This document shows, piece by piece, positions 44,363-53,525 of a DNA stretch of 63,840 bases (position 1 is its first letter; every line of letters begins with the position of its first letter). Position numbers and translations under genes: made by a program. The stretch is taken from contig CAIRTQ010000052.1 in assembly GCA_903881545.1 (NCBI GenBank), forward strand, positions 1-63,840. Direction: 5' to 3'. Under the pieces are notes generated by a model. That model was given only the letters and a program-made list of their open reading frames with translations, ran no database searches and had not been told where the DNA came from. The stretch is from an uncultured Elusimicrobia bacterium (GTDB taxonomy: Bacteria > Elusimicrobiota > Elusimicrobia > UBA1565 > UBA9628).

Positions 44363-45544
44363 ATGAGAGAAAGAACATGCTTCGTTTTCGCCGCGCTCCT
44401 GGCCGTGGGCGCGCTCGGCTGCAACAGCATCCACGAGGCATTCGTCGCCGCCGAGCGGGCGCCCCAGCGGGCCAACCGGAGATTTATAACGCCGGAGCTG
44501 GCCGCCGGGCTCAGGCCCCGGGGGAACATCCTGTCTCCCGCGCAGGAGTTCTTCCGCAGTCCCGAGGGCATCTGGGGAGAGGGGCGGCGCATGGGCCCCT
44601 TGTGGGTTTACGACCTGCCAGACGGGACCGGCCTCGACGGCATGGCCATGCTCTCGTTGTCCAGGATGGCGGTCCTGGAAACTCCGGCGACAAGCAAGCG
44701 GCCCCAAGTCCTGCGTCTTCTCAACGCCGAGGGCCATACGGTTTCCAGCCATAGCCTGTCCGGAGCATTCACCTCCTTGGATGCCGGCTTCCTGGGAGGC
44801 CAGAAGGTCTTGCTGGCCAAGAGCGGGGATTCTTACCGGGTCATGGACGCCGACGGCCAGCCGGTCTGGAAAGCGGAAGTGGCGGCGGGCCAGGCCTTGC
44901 TGGCGGATCTCGGCGGCAACGGCCGGGGGGAACTGGTCATCTCCACCGGCGCCCGGAGCGCGGTGGCGGCCTTGGCGGCGGACGGCAGCAGGCTTTGGGC
45001 TGTCGCCGGTTTTGGCGAGGTCTACGGCTTGGCGGCGGCCGCGCGAGTCGTGGCGGTGTTCTGCAGTTCGGGGGTGGTGATCCTGGACGGCGGGGGTCGG
45101 GAGATCATGCGCTTTCTGGACGACACCATGCCGGAGCGCGGGGTTTTCCTGACCTCGCAGGACTCATCCCTGCTCCTGGCCCACGCGGGGTCTAATTTCG
45201 GGACCAGCCGGGAGCGGCTGCGCATCTCGCGCATCGAGGGCTCGGTGCGCATCGTGCAGGCCGAGGCCGAGATCGGCCCCACCCGCGTCACGGCCATGAT
45301 TGCGCCGGATTTGAACGGTGACGGCCGTAAGGACATCGCCTTGGGCACGGAGAACGGCTGGACTTTCCTTTACGACGAGCACGCCCAGCTCTGGGGGGAG
45401 AAGCGGCATTTCGCCCCGATCCCCTATCTGGCCTCGGGCGACATCAACGGCGACGGCTGGGAGGAGTTGCTGACCGGCATGCGCGGCAACGCCAGCCGCG
45501 TCTACGCCTACGGCGCCATCGCCCAGCCCGCTCCATTGCCATGA
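44363..45544 (+). CDS. Lipoprotein with FG-GAP/VCBS-type repeats
   Basis: 393 aa from ATG 44363. Signal peptide with lipobox VGALGC at residues about 13-18. A beta-propeller is suggested by repeated blades, two of which have calcium-loop motifs DLNGDGRKDIALGTENG and DINGDGWEELLTG near the C-terminus. Shares ATGA with the phosphatase gene. Surface or periplasmic binding protein of unknown ligand. Confidence 0.72.
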   Translation: MRERTCFVFAALLAVGALGCNSIHEAFVAAERAPQRANRRFITPELAAGLRPRGNILSPAQEFFRSPEGIWGEGRRMGPLWVYDLPDGTGLDGMAMLSLSRMAVLETPATSKRPQVLRLLNAEGHTVSSHSLSGAFTSLDAGFLGGQKVLLAKSGDSYRVMDADGQPVWKAEVAAGQALLADLGGNGRGELVISTGARSAVAALAADGSRLWAVAGFGEVYGLAAAARVVAVFCSSGVVILDGGGREIMRFLDDTMPERGVFLTSQDSSLLLAHAGSNFGTSRERLRISRIEGSVRIVQAEAEIGPTRVTAMIAPDLNGDGRKDIALGTENGWTFLYDEHAQLWGEKRHFAPIPYLASGDINGDGWEELLTGMRGNASRVYAYGAIAQPAPLP

Positions 45545-46602
45545 TGCGGATCCGGCCGGGCCTTTGGGCGGCGTCGCTTGCGGCGAGCTTATTGCTGGCG
45601 GCCGCGGGCCGCGCTCAGGACCGCCTCATCTTCGCCGTGGACATTATCCGTCACGGCGACCGCACCCCGCTCGTGGACATCCCGGCGGCCCCGCAAGTCT
45701 GGCCGCAGGGCCGCGGGCAGTTGACCCCCGCAGGCATGGAACAGGAATACCGGCTCGGCGCCAGGATGCGGGCGGAGTATGTGGACCGGCGACAGTTGAT
45801 CCCCGCCTCCTATGCGCCCGGCACCATCTATGTCCGCTCCACCGATATCGACCGCACCTTGATGAGCGCGCAATCCTTCCTGATGGGGCTCTATCCTCCG
45901 GGCACCGGGCCCGCGGCCCCTGATTCGGGCCGGCCGGCCTTGCCCGGCGCGGCCCAGCCTATCCCTATCCATACGGTTGCCGCGGACGCGGACCGCCTGC
46001 TCAATCCCGATGCGGGCGGAGGCTTCGGCGCATTGCTAGCCCAATATGTCTTTCCCACGCCAGCCTGGAAGGAGAAGACCGCGGCAGTGCAGGGGAGATT
46101 CGCTTCCTGGAGTCAGGCCACGGGCTTGCAGCTTTCGTCTCTGGAACAGCTGGTGACCTTGAGCGATACCATCTTTATAGACCGTCGTTATCATATGTCC
46201 CTGCCGGCGGGCCTCAGCGAGGCCGACGCCGCGGACATTTTTGCGGCTGGCCGCTGGGCGTTCACCGCGGAATTCAAGCCCGCGGAGGTGGGGCGCGCCA
46301 CCGGCGGCGCTCTTCTGCGAGCCATCGCGGCCTATCTGCAGGAGGCCTGCCAAGGGCGGACGCCGCTTAGGTATGTGCTCTTCTCCGCGCACGACAGCAC
46401 TATTTTAAGCGAGATGAGCGCTCTGGAAGCGCCTTTAGACGCCGCGCCGCCGTACGCCTCGCACCTGAATTTCTCTTTGTTCGACGCGGGCCGGAAGGAA
46501 TGCCGCGTCGAGCTGTCCTACAACGACCAGCCCGTGTCCGTGCCGGCTTGCGGCGGGAACTCCTGCTCTTTGGCGGCTTTCGCCGCCTTAGCCGGCCGCT
46601 AG
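45541..46602 (+). CDS. Histidine acid phosphatase, exported
   Basis: 353 aa. Signal peptide about 1-25 (LLLAAAGRAQ). IIRHGDRTPL near residue 36 is the catalytic RHGxRxP, and LFSAHDSTI near 280 the proton-donor HD. Releases phosphate from phosphomonoesters in the periplasm, in the group of phytases and glucose-1-phosphatases. The stop overlaps the convergent alpha/beta hydrolase by 15 nt. Confidence 0.88.
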   Translation: MMRIRPGLWAASLAASLLLAAAGRAQDRLIFAVDIIRHGDRTPLVDIPAAPQVWPQGRGQLTPAGMEQEYRLGARMRAEYVDRRQLIPASYAPGTIYVRSTDIDRTLMSAQSFLMGLYPPGTGPAAPDSGRPALPGAAQPIPIHTVAADADRLLNPDAGGGFGALLAQYVFPTPAWKEKTAAVQGRFASWSQATGLQLSSLEQLVTLSDTIFIDRRYHMSLPAGLSEADAADIFAAGRWAFTAEFKPAEVGRATGGALLRAIAAYLQEACQGRTPLRYVLFSAHDSTILSEMSALEAPLDAAPPYASHLNFSLFDAGRKECRVELSYNDQPVSVPACGGNSCSLAAFAALAGR

Positions 46603-47436
46603 TGGGTCGCGGCCGAGGAACTCCGCGAGCGCGGCCGCGACCGCCTCGGGCTTCTCTTCCTGAGGCAGGTGGCCGCAGTCCGGCAGTCGCAGCAGCCGGC
46701 CGTGGGGCACGGCGCGGCAGAAATCCTCAGCGCTGCCGCCGCCCACCACTGCGTCGTGGTCGCCGCGGATGAAGAGGACCGGCGGCTCCAGGAGCGCGTA
46801 GCGCTGGATCACCCCGGGCAGGTCCGGCGAGATGCATCGGCGCATGGTTTCGGCCACGGCGTGGCGGCCCGCGCGGGAGGCCAGCGCCAGGGAATACTCA
46901 TCGAGGAGGTCCGGGGTGATATTCGCCTGGTCGAGGTACGCGGTCGGGGCCACGAGGCGCACGGCCCAGCGGCCCAAGAGGGGCTCCAGCAGGCGGCTGA
47001 GCCAAGGGCGGCGCATGATAGAGAGCAAGCGGGGCGCGTCGGCCAAGGAGACCGGAGCGCCGATGAGGACCAGCTTCGAAACGCGCTCCGGCATATCGAG
47101 CGCCAGGCGCAGGGCCACGGCGCCTCCCATGGAACTGCCGACCAAGACCGCGCGCCGCAGTCCGCAGGCGTCCAGGAAGGCGGCCAGCCAGCGGGCCAAG
47201 CCCGTGAAGGTGTAGTCGAATCTCTCGGGCTTATCCGAGCGGCCGTAGCCGGGGAAGTCGGGCGCGAAGACCTCGTGGTCCGGGGCTAGCAGCGGCAGAA
47301 GGCGGCGCCAGGAGTAGGAGGACGCGCCGAGGCCATGCAGGAATATGACAGGATCACCGGTCCCGCCCCGGAGCAGATAGGTCTTGAGCCCGCCTGCTTC
47401 AGCCCAGGCCGGCGCAACCAGCGCCGGGCCGGTCAC
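46588..47436 (-). CDS. Alpha/beta hydrolase
   Basis: 282 aa. VIFLHGLGASSYSWR gives the oxyanion HG, VLVGSSMGGAVALR the nucleophile elbow (Ser), LFIRGDHDAVV the acid and DCGHLPQEE the His. Substrate unknown. Overlaps the [2Fe-2S] gene by ATGA and is the last gene of a seven-gene minus-strand operon starting at 53467, so it may hydrolyse an ester or ring intermediate in that pathway. Confidence 0.85.
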   Translation of the reverse strand: MTGPALVAPAWAEAGGLKTYLLRGGTGDPVIFLHGLGASSYSWRRLLPLLAPDHEVFAPDFPGYGRSDKPERFDYTFTGLARWLAAFLDACGLRRAVLVGSSMGGAVALRLALDMPERVSKLVLIGAPVSLADAPRLLSIMRRPWLSRLLEPLLGRWAVRLVAPTAYLDQANITPDLLDEYSLALASRAGRHAVAETMRRCISPDLPGVIQRYALLEPPVLFIRGDHDAVVGGGSAEDFCRAVPHGRLLRLPDCGHLPQEEKPEAVAAALAEFLGRDPLAAG

Positions 47437-47894
47437 TTCTTGGCCGCGTCCGCGATGGCCTCGATGATGGGGCTGTAGCCCGTGCAGCGGCAGAGGTTGC
47501 CGGCGATGGCTTCCTGGATATCCTCTTTAGCCGGGTGGGGGTTCTTCTGCAGAAGCTCGGTGGCGGAGAGCACCATGCCGGGCGCGCAGAACCCGCATTG
47601 AAACGAGCTGTGCTTCACGAAGGCCTGCTGCAGCTTGGTCGGCCCGTCCTTGGAAATGCCTTCCAAGGTCACGATCTCGGCGCCGTCGGCCTCCATGGCC
47701 AGCACCAGGCAGGAGCGCACCGTGACGCCATTGAAGAAGATCGTGCAGGTGCCGCAGTCGCCGCGGTCGCAGCCGACCTTGGGGCTCTTGACGCCGAGCT
47801 TCTCGCGCAGGACATCGAGAAGGACGTCGTTGGGCTCCACATCCACGCGGCGCGTCTCGCCGTTGAGCTTGAGCTCGATGGTGGTCTTGGTCAT
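47433..47894 (-). CDS. [2Fe-2S] subunit of a molybdenum hydroxylase (CoxS/XdhC type)
   Basis: 153 aa from ATG 47894. Plant-type [2Fe-2S] site VGCDRGDCGTCTIFF and the second helical site FQCGFCAPGMVLSA with GNLCRCTGYSPIIEA, all eight cysteines present. Carries electrons in xanthine dehydrogenase/CO dehydrogenase-type enzymes. The molybdopterin large subunit is not in this operon. Confidence 0.93.
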   Translation of the reverse strand: MTKTTIELKLNGETRRVDVEPNDVLLDVLREKLGVKSPKVGCDRGDCGTCTIFFNGVTVRSCLVLAMEADGAEIVTLEGISKDGPTKLQQAFVKHSSFQCGFCAPGMVLSATELLQKNPHPAKEDIQEAIAGNLCRCTGYSPIIEAIADAAKK

Positions 47895-48784
47895 AGCACG
47901 CTCTCCCCGTAGGCCGGGCCCTTGCCGGCGAGCCTCTGCTCCGCGCACTTGAGCGCCCGCTCCAGCATGACCTGGGCCATGTGCAGGCGGTATTCCTTGC
48001 TGGCGCGCAAATCCGCGATGGGGGATATCTCCTTGGCCACCAGCTCCTGGGCCGCGAGCATGTCCTCTGCGGTGCGCCGGTGCCCCTTGAGGAATGCTTC
48101 GATCTTGGCCGCGCGCTTAGGCACTGGCCCCACGGCGCAGAAGGCGAGCCGGGGGCCGTTGCCGGAATCATCCACGGCCACCGCCAGGCCTACCTGGGCG
48201 AGGTCCTCGCCGCGGTAGCGTCCCAGCTTGGCGTAGCAGCCAGCGGACTTGCCGCTCGGGACGGGCAGTTCTATTTCGACTACTAGCTCGTCGGGGCGCA
48301 GGGCGGTGCGCTTGGGGCCGGTGAACCATTCGTTGATGGGGATGCGGCGCTCGCCCTTGAGGCTGCGCGCGAGCACGACCGCCTCGTAGACCAGAAGGGC
48401 CGGGCCGCCGTCCAAGGATGGGATTGCGGAGCAGATGTTGCCCGCCAGGGTCGCCCGGTTGCGCACCCCGCAGGAGGCCACGGTCCGGGCAGCCTCCCAG
48501 AGCACGGGGAAGTGCTTCTTGACCAGAGGCGAGGCGATGAGCTCGCTGAAGGTGACGCGGCCGCCCACGCGCAGGACGCCGTCGGCCAGCTCCAGGCGCT
48601 TGAGCTCCGGCACGGCCTTGATGTCTATGACCGCTTCCGGGGTCTTGAGCCCTTCCTTGAGCCACACGATGAGGTCGGTGCCTCCGGCCAGCAGCTGGGC
48701 GCGGCCTTGGTAGCGGGCGAGCAGGCCCAGGGCCTCGGCCATGTCCTTGGGCTTGTGGTAGGCGAAGTCGACGGTGATAGGCAT
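47891..48784 (-). CDS. FAD-binding subunit of a molybdenum hydroxylase (CoxM type)
   Basis: 297 aa. LLAGGTDLIVWLKEG and VRNRATLAGNICSAIPSLD are the two FAD diphosphate loops of CoxM/XdhB proteins. Overlaps the [2Fe-2S] gene by ATGA. FAD and [2Fe-2S] subunits without the large subunit occur in few systems; the partner could be elsewhere in the genome. Confidence 0.92.
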   Translation of the reverse strand: MPITVDFAYHKPKDMAEALGLLARYQGRAQLLAGGTDLIVWLKEGLKTPEAVIDIKAVPELKRLELADGVLRVGGRVTFSELIASPLVKKHFPVLWEAARTVASCGVRNRATLAGNICSAIPSLDGGPALLVYEAVVLARSLKGERRIPINEWFTGPKRTALRPDELVVEIELPVPSGKSAGCYAKLGRYRGEDLAQVGLAVAVDDSGNGPRLAFCAVGPVPKRAAKIEAFLKGHRRTAEDMLAAQELVAKEISPIADLRASKEYRLHMAQVMLERALKCAEQRLAGKGPAYGESVL

Positions 48785-48793
48785 GCGGCCTCT

Positions 48794-49606
48794 CTACGGT
48801 AGCCAGGCCACGATGCGGCACATGGCGCTCTCCAGCTCGATGCCGCGCAGGGGGAAGCAGCCGATGTAAGCCCGCTTGTTGGAGAGCTTCTCGATGTCTC
48901 CGCCGAGATTTTCCGCGTGTACGATCTTCTTGGGGAAGAGCTTGAGGTGCATGACCTGATAGTATTCCTCGTAGGGGAACATCTCGTCCCAGGCTTTGCC
49001 GTAGACCTCCTGGAGCTTTTTCTCCGCATCGGCAAAGGACTTGGGGTGCCAGTTCCGGATGATGGTGTTCATGGGGTGGTCCGCGCTGCCGCAGTCCACG
49101 CCGATCCACTTGAACTTCATATCCAGGCACCACTTGTGGAACTTGGGCCCCGGGCCCGGGTGCTTGACGAAATAGCGCACCTCGTCGGATTTGGGCTGGT
49201 CCCAGGCGTAGCGGTGATAGCCCGTGTTGATGATGAGGATGTCGCCCTTGCGGATGTCCACCTTGCTCTTCAGAAGGTCGGGCTCATAGAGGTCGTAGTC
49301 GCCCATTTCTTTGGAGAGGTCTACGATCGCGCCCGGCCCGACCCACTCGGACATGGGCACCTGGCCGATGGAGCGGCCGCTGGCGTGGAAGTGGATCTCG
49401 CCGTCCATGTGCGTGCCCACATGGTTGGAGGTGGTGATGACCTGGCCGTTGGCGCCCTGGCCCATGTGCGCGCCCGCGATGCGCTTGAAGTATTGGACTG
49501 AGAGGGGGATGTAGCTGGGCCAGGGCGGGGTGTGTATGCTCAGGCGCTGGGTCAGATCGTACATCTTGGCCTGGTCCATGAGCTTGATGAAGTCGTTGGG
49601 TTTCAT
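48794..49606 (-). CDS. Cyclase-family metal hydrolase (kynurenine formamidase/isatin hydrolase type)
   Basis: 270 aa. SNHVGTHMDGEIHFHASG near residue 60 is the HxGTHxDxxxHF metal-binding motif, and GVDCGSADHPMN contributes a further part of the site. Hydrolyses amide or lactam bonds using Mn/Zn. Overlaps the DUF1116 gene by ATGA. Together with the carbamoyltransferase-like set it probably opens a nitrogen ring or cleaves an N-acyl intermediate. Confidence 0.88.
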   Translation of the reverse strand: MKPNDFIKLMDQAKMYDLTQRLSIHTPPWPSYIPLSVQYFKRIAGAHMGQGANGQVITTSNHVGTHMDGEIHFHASGRSIGQVPMSEWVGPGAIVDLSKEMGDYDLYEPDLLKSKVDIRKGDILIINTGYHRYAWDQPKSDEVRYFVKHPGPGPKFHKWCLDMKFKWIGVDCGSADHPMNTIIRNWHPKSFADAEKKLQEVYGKAWDEMFPYEEYYQVMHLKLFPKKIVHAENLGGDIEKLSNKRAYIGCFPLRGIELESAMCRIVAWLP

Positions 49607-51015
49607 TGATTCCTCCCTAGTTTCTTGGCCAGACCGGCCAAGGCCTTCTGGAACGGCTCGGCCGGGGCGTTGAGGATGCCGGCGCCTACTTGTCCCACCC
49701 CGGGCTCGCGATGCGCCACTCCCGTGTCGATGACGGGGAAGATCCCTTTTTCTACGACCTTGATCGCGTCTATGCCCGTGGGGCTGCCGCGGAAATCGAG
49801 GGCGGGGATCTGGTAGGACGCGCTCTCGGCCAAGGAGATCTCGTACATCCGCCGGGTGTAGTTCACCGCGTCGGCGGCGTTGCCGCCCACGAACTGCACG
49901 ATGGCCGGGGAGGCCGCGATGGCGAAGCCGCCCAGGCCGTTGGTCTCGGTGATGGCGGAATCCCCGATGTCCGGGTTGGCGTCCTTCTTAGTGAAGCCCG
50001 CGAAGAACAGGGCGTCTGGCACCGGCGCCGGTCCGGTGAACCATTCATCACCAGTGCCGGAGAGTTGGATGCCGAAATCCGTGCCGTTGCGCGCCATGGC
50101 CACCACCAAGGAGCTGCTGGCCACGCCGCGGGCGGCGTCCAGGGACACCTTGCTCGCGGGCATGGAGAGGTTGAGAAAGAAGTGGTCGTTGCCGTTGATG
50201 AACTCGAGCACCTGGGCCGCGGTTTCGGCGTCAGGCGCGGTGCGCACGATGGCGGGCGCCACGGCGCGGTAGAACAGCGAGGTGGCGGCCCGGTTGCGGT
50301 TGTGGACCTCGTCGCCCATGTGCAGGGCTTGGGCGATGATGTTCTTCAGGTCCACCTTACCCAGCTTGGCCACGGCTTTCTTGAGCGCCGGATAGAGCAC
50401 GGTCTCCATCCACTTGAGCTTCTTGACGACCTCGGGGCCATAGGCCCCGTAGCGCAGGACCTTGCCCAGGCCCTCGTTCAGAGTGCAGTAGCCCAGGTTG
50501 CCATTCTCCTCGTTTTTGAGCACGAAGACGGGCATGGAAGGGGAGATGATTCCGGCCATGGGCCCCACCGCCGAGTGTTCGTGGCAGGGCGCGAACTCCA
50601 CGGCTCCTGACTGCGCGAGCTTGCCGGCTTCCTCAGGGGTCTTGGCCAAGCCCTCGTAGATGAGGGCTCCCATGACGGCGCCGCGCATGGGCCCGCACAT
50701 GCGCTCCCAGGTCACGGGCGGCCCGGCGTGCAGGAGCAGGTTCTTCTTCATGCCGGGAACCGCGTCGAGGGCTTTTTCAAGGCCGATGAGGTAGGGCCTG
50801 GCCGCCAGCACCTTGGCCACGGCCTGGGCGTTGGCCCGGGCTATGGTCTCGGAGGCGGCGCGCACCGCGCCAATGACGGCGGCGTCCATCGCGAGCGGCG
50901 GACGCCAGTCCACCTGGACCGAGGGCGCGCGGCACTGGTCCAGGCTTTCCTTGAATGATTCCAGGCCGATGTTGACGACTTTGAGTTCTTTCTGAAAGAG
51001 ATCTTTTATCGCCAT
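49603..51015 (-). CDS. DUF1116 protein (AllG/YlbE-like, oxamate carbamoyltransferase component)
   Basis: 470 aa, as usual for DUF1116. HEHSAVGPMAGIISPSMP, EVHNRNRAATSLFYRA, FLNLSMPASKVSLDAA and NPDIGDSAITETNGLGGFA are family landmarks. In E. coli FdrA, YlbE and YlbF have been reported to form an oxamate carbamoyltransferase (AllFGH) in anaerobic allantoin use, giving carbamoyl phosphate. All three homologues are present here. Confidence 0.85.
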   Translation of the reverse strand: MAIKDLFQKELKVVNIGLESFKESLDQCRAPSVQVDWRPPLAMDAAVIGAVRAASETIARANAQAVAKVLAARPYLIGLEKALDAVPGMKKNLLLHAGPPVTWERMCGPMRGAVMGALIYEGLAKTPEEAGKLAQSGAVEFAPCHEHSAVGPMAGIISPSMPVFVLKNEENGNLGYCTLNEGLGKVLRYGAYGPEVVKKLKWMETVLYPALKKAVAKLGKVDLKNIIAQALHMGDEVHNRNRAATSLFYRAVAPAIVRTAPDAETAAQVLEFINGNDHFFLNLSMPASKVSLDAARGVASSSLVVAMARNGTDFGIQLSGTGDEWFTGPAPVPDALFFAGFTKKDANPDIGDSAITETNGLGGFAIAASPAIVQFVGGNAADAVNYTRRMYEISLAESASYQIPALDFRGSPTGIDAIKVVEKGIFPVIDTGVAHREPGVGQVGAGILNAPAEPFQKALAGLAKKLGRNQ

Positions 51016-51061
51016 GGTTGGGCCCTCAGGTCATTATAACACTTTGTCCGCGCGCCGCTTT

Positions 51062-52648
51062 TCAGCGGCGCAAGCCGGCCTTTTCCGCCAATTCTTTAAC
51101 GATGCGGCCCGCGAACCGCGCCGCGGCCGCGTTGGTGGGCAGGATGATGGCGCCCGCTGCTTTTAAGGCGGCCTCGACCTTGCTGCGCACCTGCGGATCT
51201 TTCTCCGTGCCCGTCACGGAGCACACGAAGGCCAGATGCCGTCTCCCGGCGGCCGCGGTCTGCCGAGCCGCCTGGATGGCGGGCGCGAGTTCGCCGGCCG
51301 GGTCCAGGTTCGAGCCATAGCCCAGGACCACGTCCAACAGGATCACCGCCGTCTCCGGATCCTTGGCCTCGTCCTGGATGCGCCGGTTGCGCAAGGAGAA
51401 ATCTATCATGGGATGCGGCCGCCCCACGGTGAAGGCGTCCTCGCCCAAATCCACCACCGTGTGCCCCTGCGACTTCCAGGCGTCCGCGAGCGCCTGGGCC
51501 GGCGCTAAAGGCGCGTTGGAATAGACTTCCTGGAGCAGGCCGCGGAAGATGACCTGGGCCTCGCCGCAGAAAGTCCCGCCGCTGAAAAGGCCCCGCAGGT
51601 ACTTCTGGCCCGGGGCGAAGCGGCCCGCTTCTTGGGCCGCGCCGCGGTCGAGTTCCGCGTCATGGCTCCGGAGCTTCTGGCGCGCTGCATCCGCGCTCTC
51701 GCCTTTGGCCAAGGCCACCGCGAGCAATGCGGCCTCCTCCAAGGTACCCGCCGCGGTCATGCCGCAGGCGGCTACGGCATCGACATCGGCGCCCAGGAAC
51801 ATCGCCACCACCGGCTTGCGCAAGGCTTTGACGGCCGCGCCCAGTTTTTGGATGACGCTTTCGTGCGGCGGTTTGGAGATGAGGACGATGACCTTGGTGG
51901 ACTCATCTTCGGCCAAGGCCCGCAGGCCTTCCAGGAACATGATGCCGCCGACCTCTTTTTTCACATCCCGGCCGCCGGTGCCGATGGCCTGGGACACCCC
52001 GGCGCCTTCGTTGGAGATGATGGAAGAGACCTCCTGCAGGCCCGTGCCCGCCGCGGCCACTATGCCGATTTCTCCGCGGCTGACAGCGTTGGCGAAGGCC
52101 AAGGGCACGCCGTTGATGATGGCGGTGCCGCAATCCGGCCCCATGACCAGCAGGCCGCGGCCCTGCGCGAATTTCTTCAGCTCGATCTCGGTCTCCAGCG
52201 GGATGTTGTCCGAGAAGATCATCACATGCAGGCCTTTTTGCAATGCGTCCATGGCCACTTCGCCCGCGTAGCGGCCGGCCACTGAGATGACCGCCAGGTT
52301 TGCGTCCTGTAGGACTTGCAGGGCGCTCTCCAGGCTTTTGGGGGAGAAGGCGGCGTCCTGGCCCGTGCGCTTGCGTGAGCCGCGCAGCAGGGGTTCGGCC
52401 TCGGCCAAGGCCAGGGCGGCAGCCTTCTCATCCGCGGCCTGGACGGCAATGAGCAGGTCCGCGTCGCCCGCGGCATTGAATTCGGGGAGCAGCATCCCGG
52501 AGGACTTCAAGATTGCCTTGTTTTCGGCCGTGGCCATGACCACCGCCGCGTCCGAGACGCCCGGCCGGCCGGAAAGCTCCCGCGCCGCCTGCATCAAGGT
52601 CACGGAATCGAAGTACGCGCCCGGCTTGACCATCCCTTTAACCACCAT
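51062..52648 (-). CDS. fdrA: FdrA-family protein (AllF-like)
   Basis: 528 aa, related to succinyl-CoA synthetase alpha/beta folds. GLLVMGPDCGTAIINGVPL (the GPxCGT loop), GIVAAAGTGLQEVSSIIS and GVSQAIGTGGRD are FdrA/acyl-CoA-synthetase motifs; DVVLGYGSNLDPAGEL lies in the C-terminal part. Part of the AllFGH-like carbamoyltransferase. Transcribed between the DUF2877 and DUF1116 genes. Confidence 0.87.
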   Translation of the reverse strand: MVVKGMVKPGAYFDSVTLMQAARELSGRPGVSDAAVVMATAENKAILKSSGMLLPEFNAAGDADLLIAVQAADEKAAALALAEAEPLLRGSRKRTGQDAAFSPKSLESALQVLQDANLAVISVAGRYAGEVAMDALQKGLHVMIFSDNIPLETEIELKKFAQGRGLLVMGPDCGTAIINGVPLAFANAVSRGEIGIVAAAGTGLQEVSSIISNEGAGVSQAIGTGGRDVKKEVGGIMFLEGLRALAEDESTKVIVLISKPPHESVIQKLGAAVKALRKPVVAMFLGADVDAVAACGMTAAGTLEEAALLAVALAKGESADAARQKLRSHDAELDRGAAQEAGRFAPGQKYLRGLFSGGTFCGEAQVIFRGLLQEVYSNAPLAPAQALADAWKSQGHTVVDLGEDAFTVGRPHPMIDFSLRNRRIQDEAKDPETAVILLDVVLGYGSNLDPAGELAPAIQAARQTAAAGRRHLAFVCSVTGTEKDPQVRSKVEAALKAAGAIILPTNAAAARFAGRIVKELAEKAGLRR

Positions 52649-52660
52649 GAAAATGCCTCC

Positions 52661-53467
52661 TTAGTTCAGCGCCGCCAAAAGTCCCACACAGGTATCCGCG
52701 CCCGAGGTCTCGCCCATGGCCAGAAGTTTCCGAGCGCGCCGCGGCGCATCCAGCGCGTCGCCGGCCATGAGCGCGGCCAGAAGGCCGCGCAGCTTTTCGA
52801 AACAGCGGCCCTCGCGGGCGCAGTCCAGGAAGGCCGCGGAAAGCGGGTGGGCGCTGCGGGCCGCGCCGTAAACGGCCGTGATGGCCTTCGAGAGGTCCTT
52901 GCCGTCCAAGCGCTGGCGCGCGTGCAGGCCCCAAAGATATCCGGCCAGAAAATCATCGCCGCAGGGAGTGAGGCCCCAGCCCAGCCCGCTCACAGCGGCC
53001 GCGCCTTGCGCCAGCTTGCCCGCGGCCATGTCTGCGGCGGCGTCCCGGAACTTGGCGGCCATCGCCATTTCGAATCCCGGCCGCAGACCGCCCAGGCGCG
53101 ATTCGTCGAACAGGAAGGCCAGGCTTTTGGGATGGGCGGCTGCAATCACGGTCGATTGCACCGACCGCAGGGCCTGCCGCATCTGTTCCGGCGTGGCCGC
53201 AGCCGCGGGCAGGGCCGAGTCATAGGGGGGGCGGCAGGGCAAGACCGTCCCGTCCAAGGAGAACGATCCGCGGCGAACCTCCAGCCTTTCCGCATCGGGC
53301 AGGGAGGGCCCGCCGAGTTCGATGTTGATGGGCCCTCCGCCCACGCGCTCCGTGACCACGGCCACGAGGCGGCCGCCATCGGTGAAATTGAGGGCATCGT
53401 CGAACTTGGAGAGCAGGCGGTAGTCGCCGCAAGGGATGCGGTCGCCGAAACTCAGGACGCGCGGCAT
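52661..53467 (-). CDS. DUF2877 protein (AllH/YlbF-like)
   Basis: 268 aa from ATG 53467; LSFGDRIPCGDYRL aligns with the usual start of YlbF. VSGLGWGLTPCGDDFLAGYL is the family signature (GLGxGLTPxGDD). Third component of the AllFGH-like enzyme and the first gene of the operon. The start codon directly abuts the T-tract of the terminator at 53477-53506, so transcription must read through or start within that stem; a longer in-frame reading to 53665 would run into the protease gene. Confidence 0.82.
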   Translation of the reverse strand: MPRVLSFGDRIPCGDYRLLSKFDDALNFTDGGRLVAVVTERVGGGPINIELGGPSLPDAERLEVRRGSFSLDGTVLPCRPPYDSALPAAAATPEQMRQALRSVQSTVIAAAHPKSLAFLFDESRLGGLRPGFEMAMAAKFRDAAADMAAGKLAQGAAAVSGLGWGLTPCGDDFLAGYLWGLHARQRLDGKDLSKAITAVYGAARSAHPLSAAFLDCAREGRCFEKLRGLLAALMAGDALDAPRRARKLLAMGETSGADTCVGLLAALN

Positions 53468-53506
53468 AAAAGAAGAAGCGCGGCGACGGTCCTCTGTCGC
53501 CGCGCT
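53468..53506 (-). terminator. Intrinsic terminator of the protease gene, abutting the DUF2877 start
   Basis: On the minus strand an 11-bp stem AGCGCGGCGAC/GTCGCCGCGCT (53477-53506, 8-nt loop) is followed by TCTTCTTTT (53476-53468) and immediately by the ATG of the DUF2877 gene. It lies 20 nt downstream of the protease stop. Confidence 0.8.
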
Positions 53507-53525
53507 TTCTCCGCGCACGAGCCGC

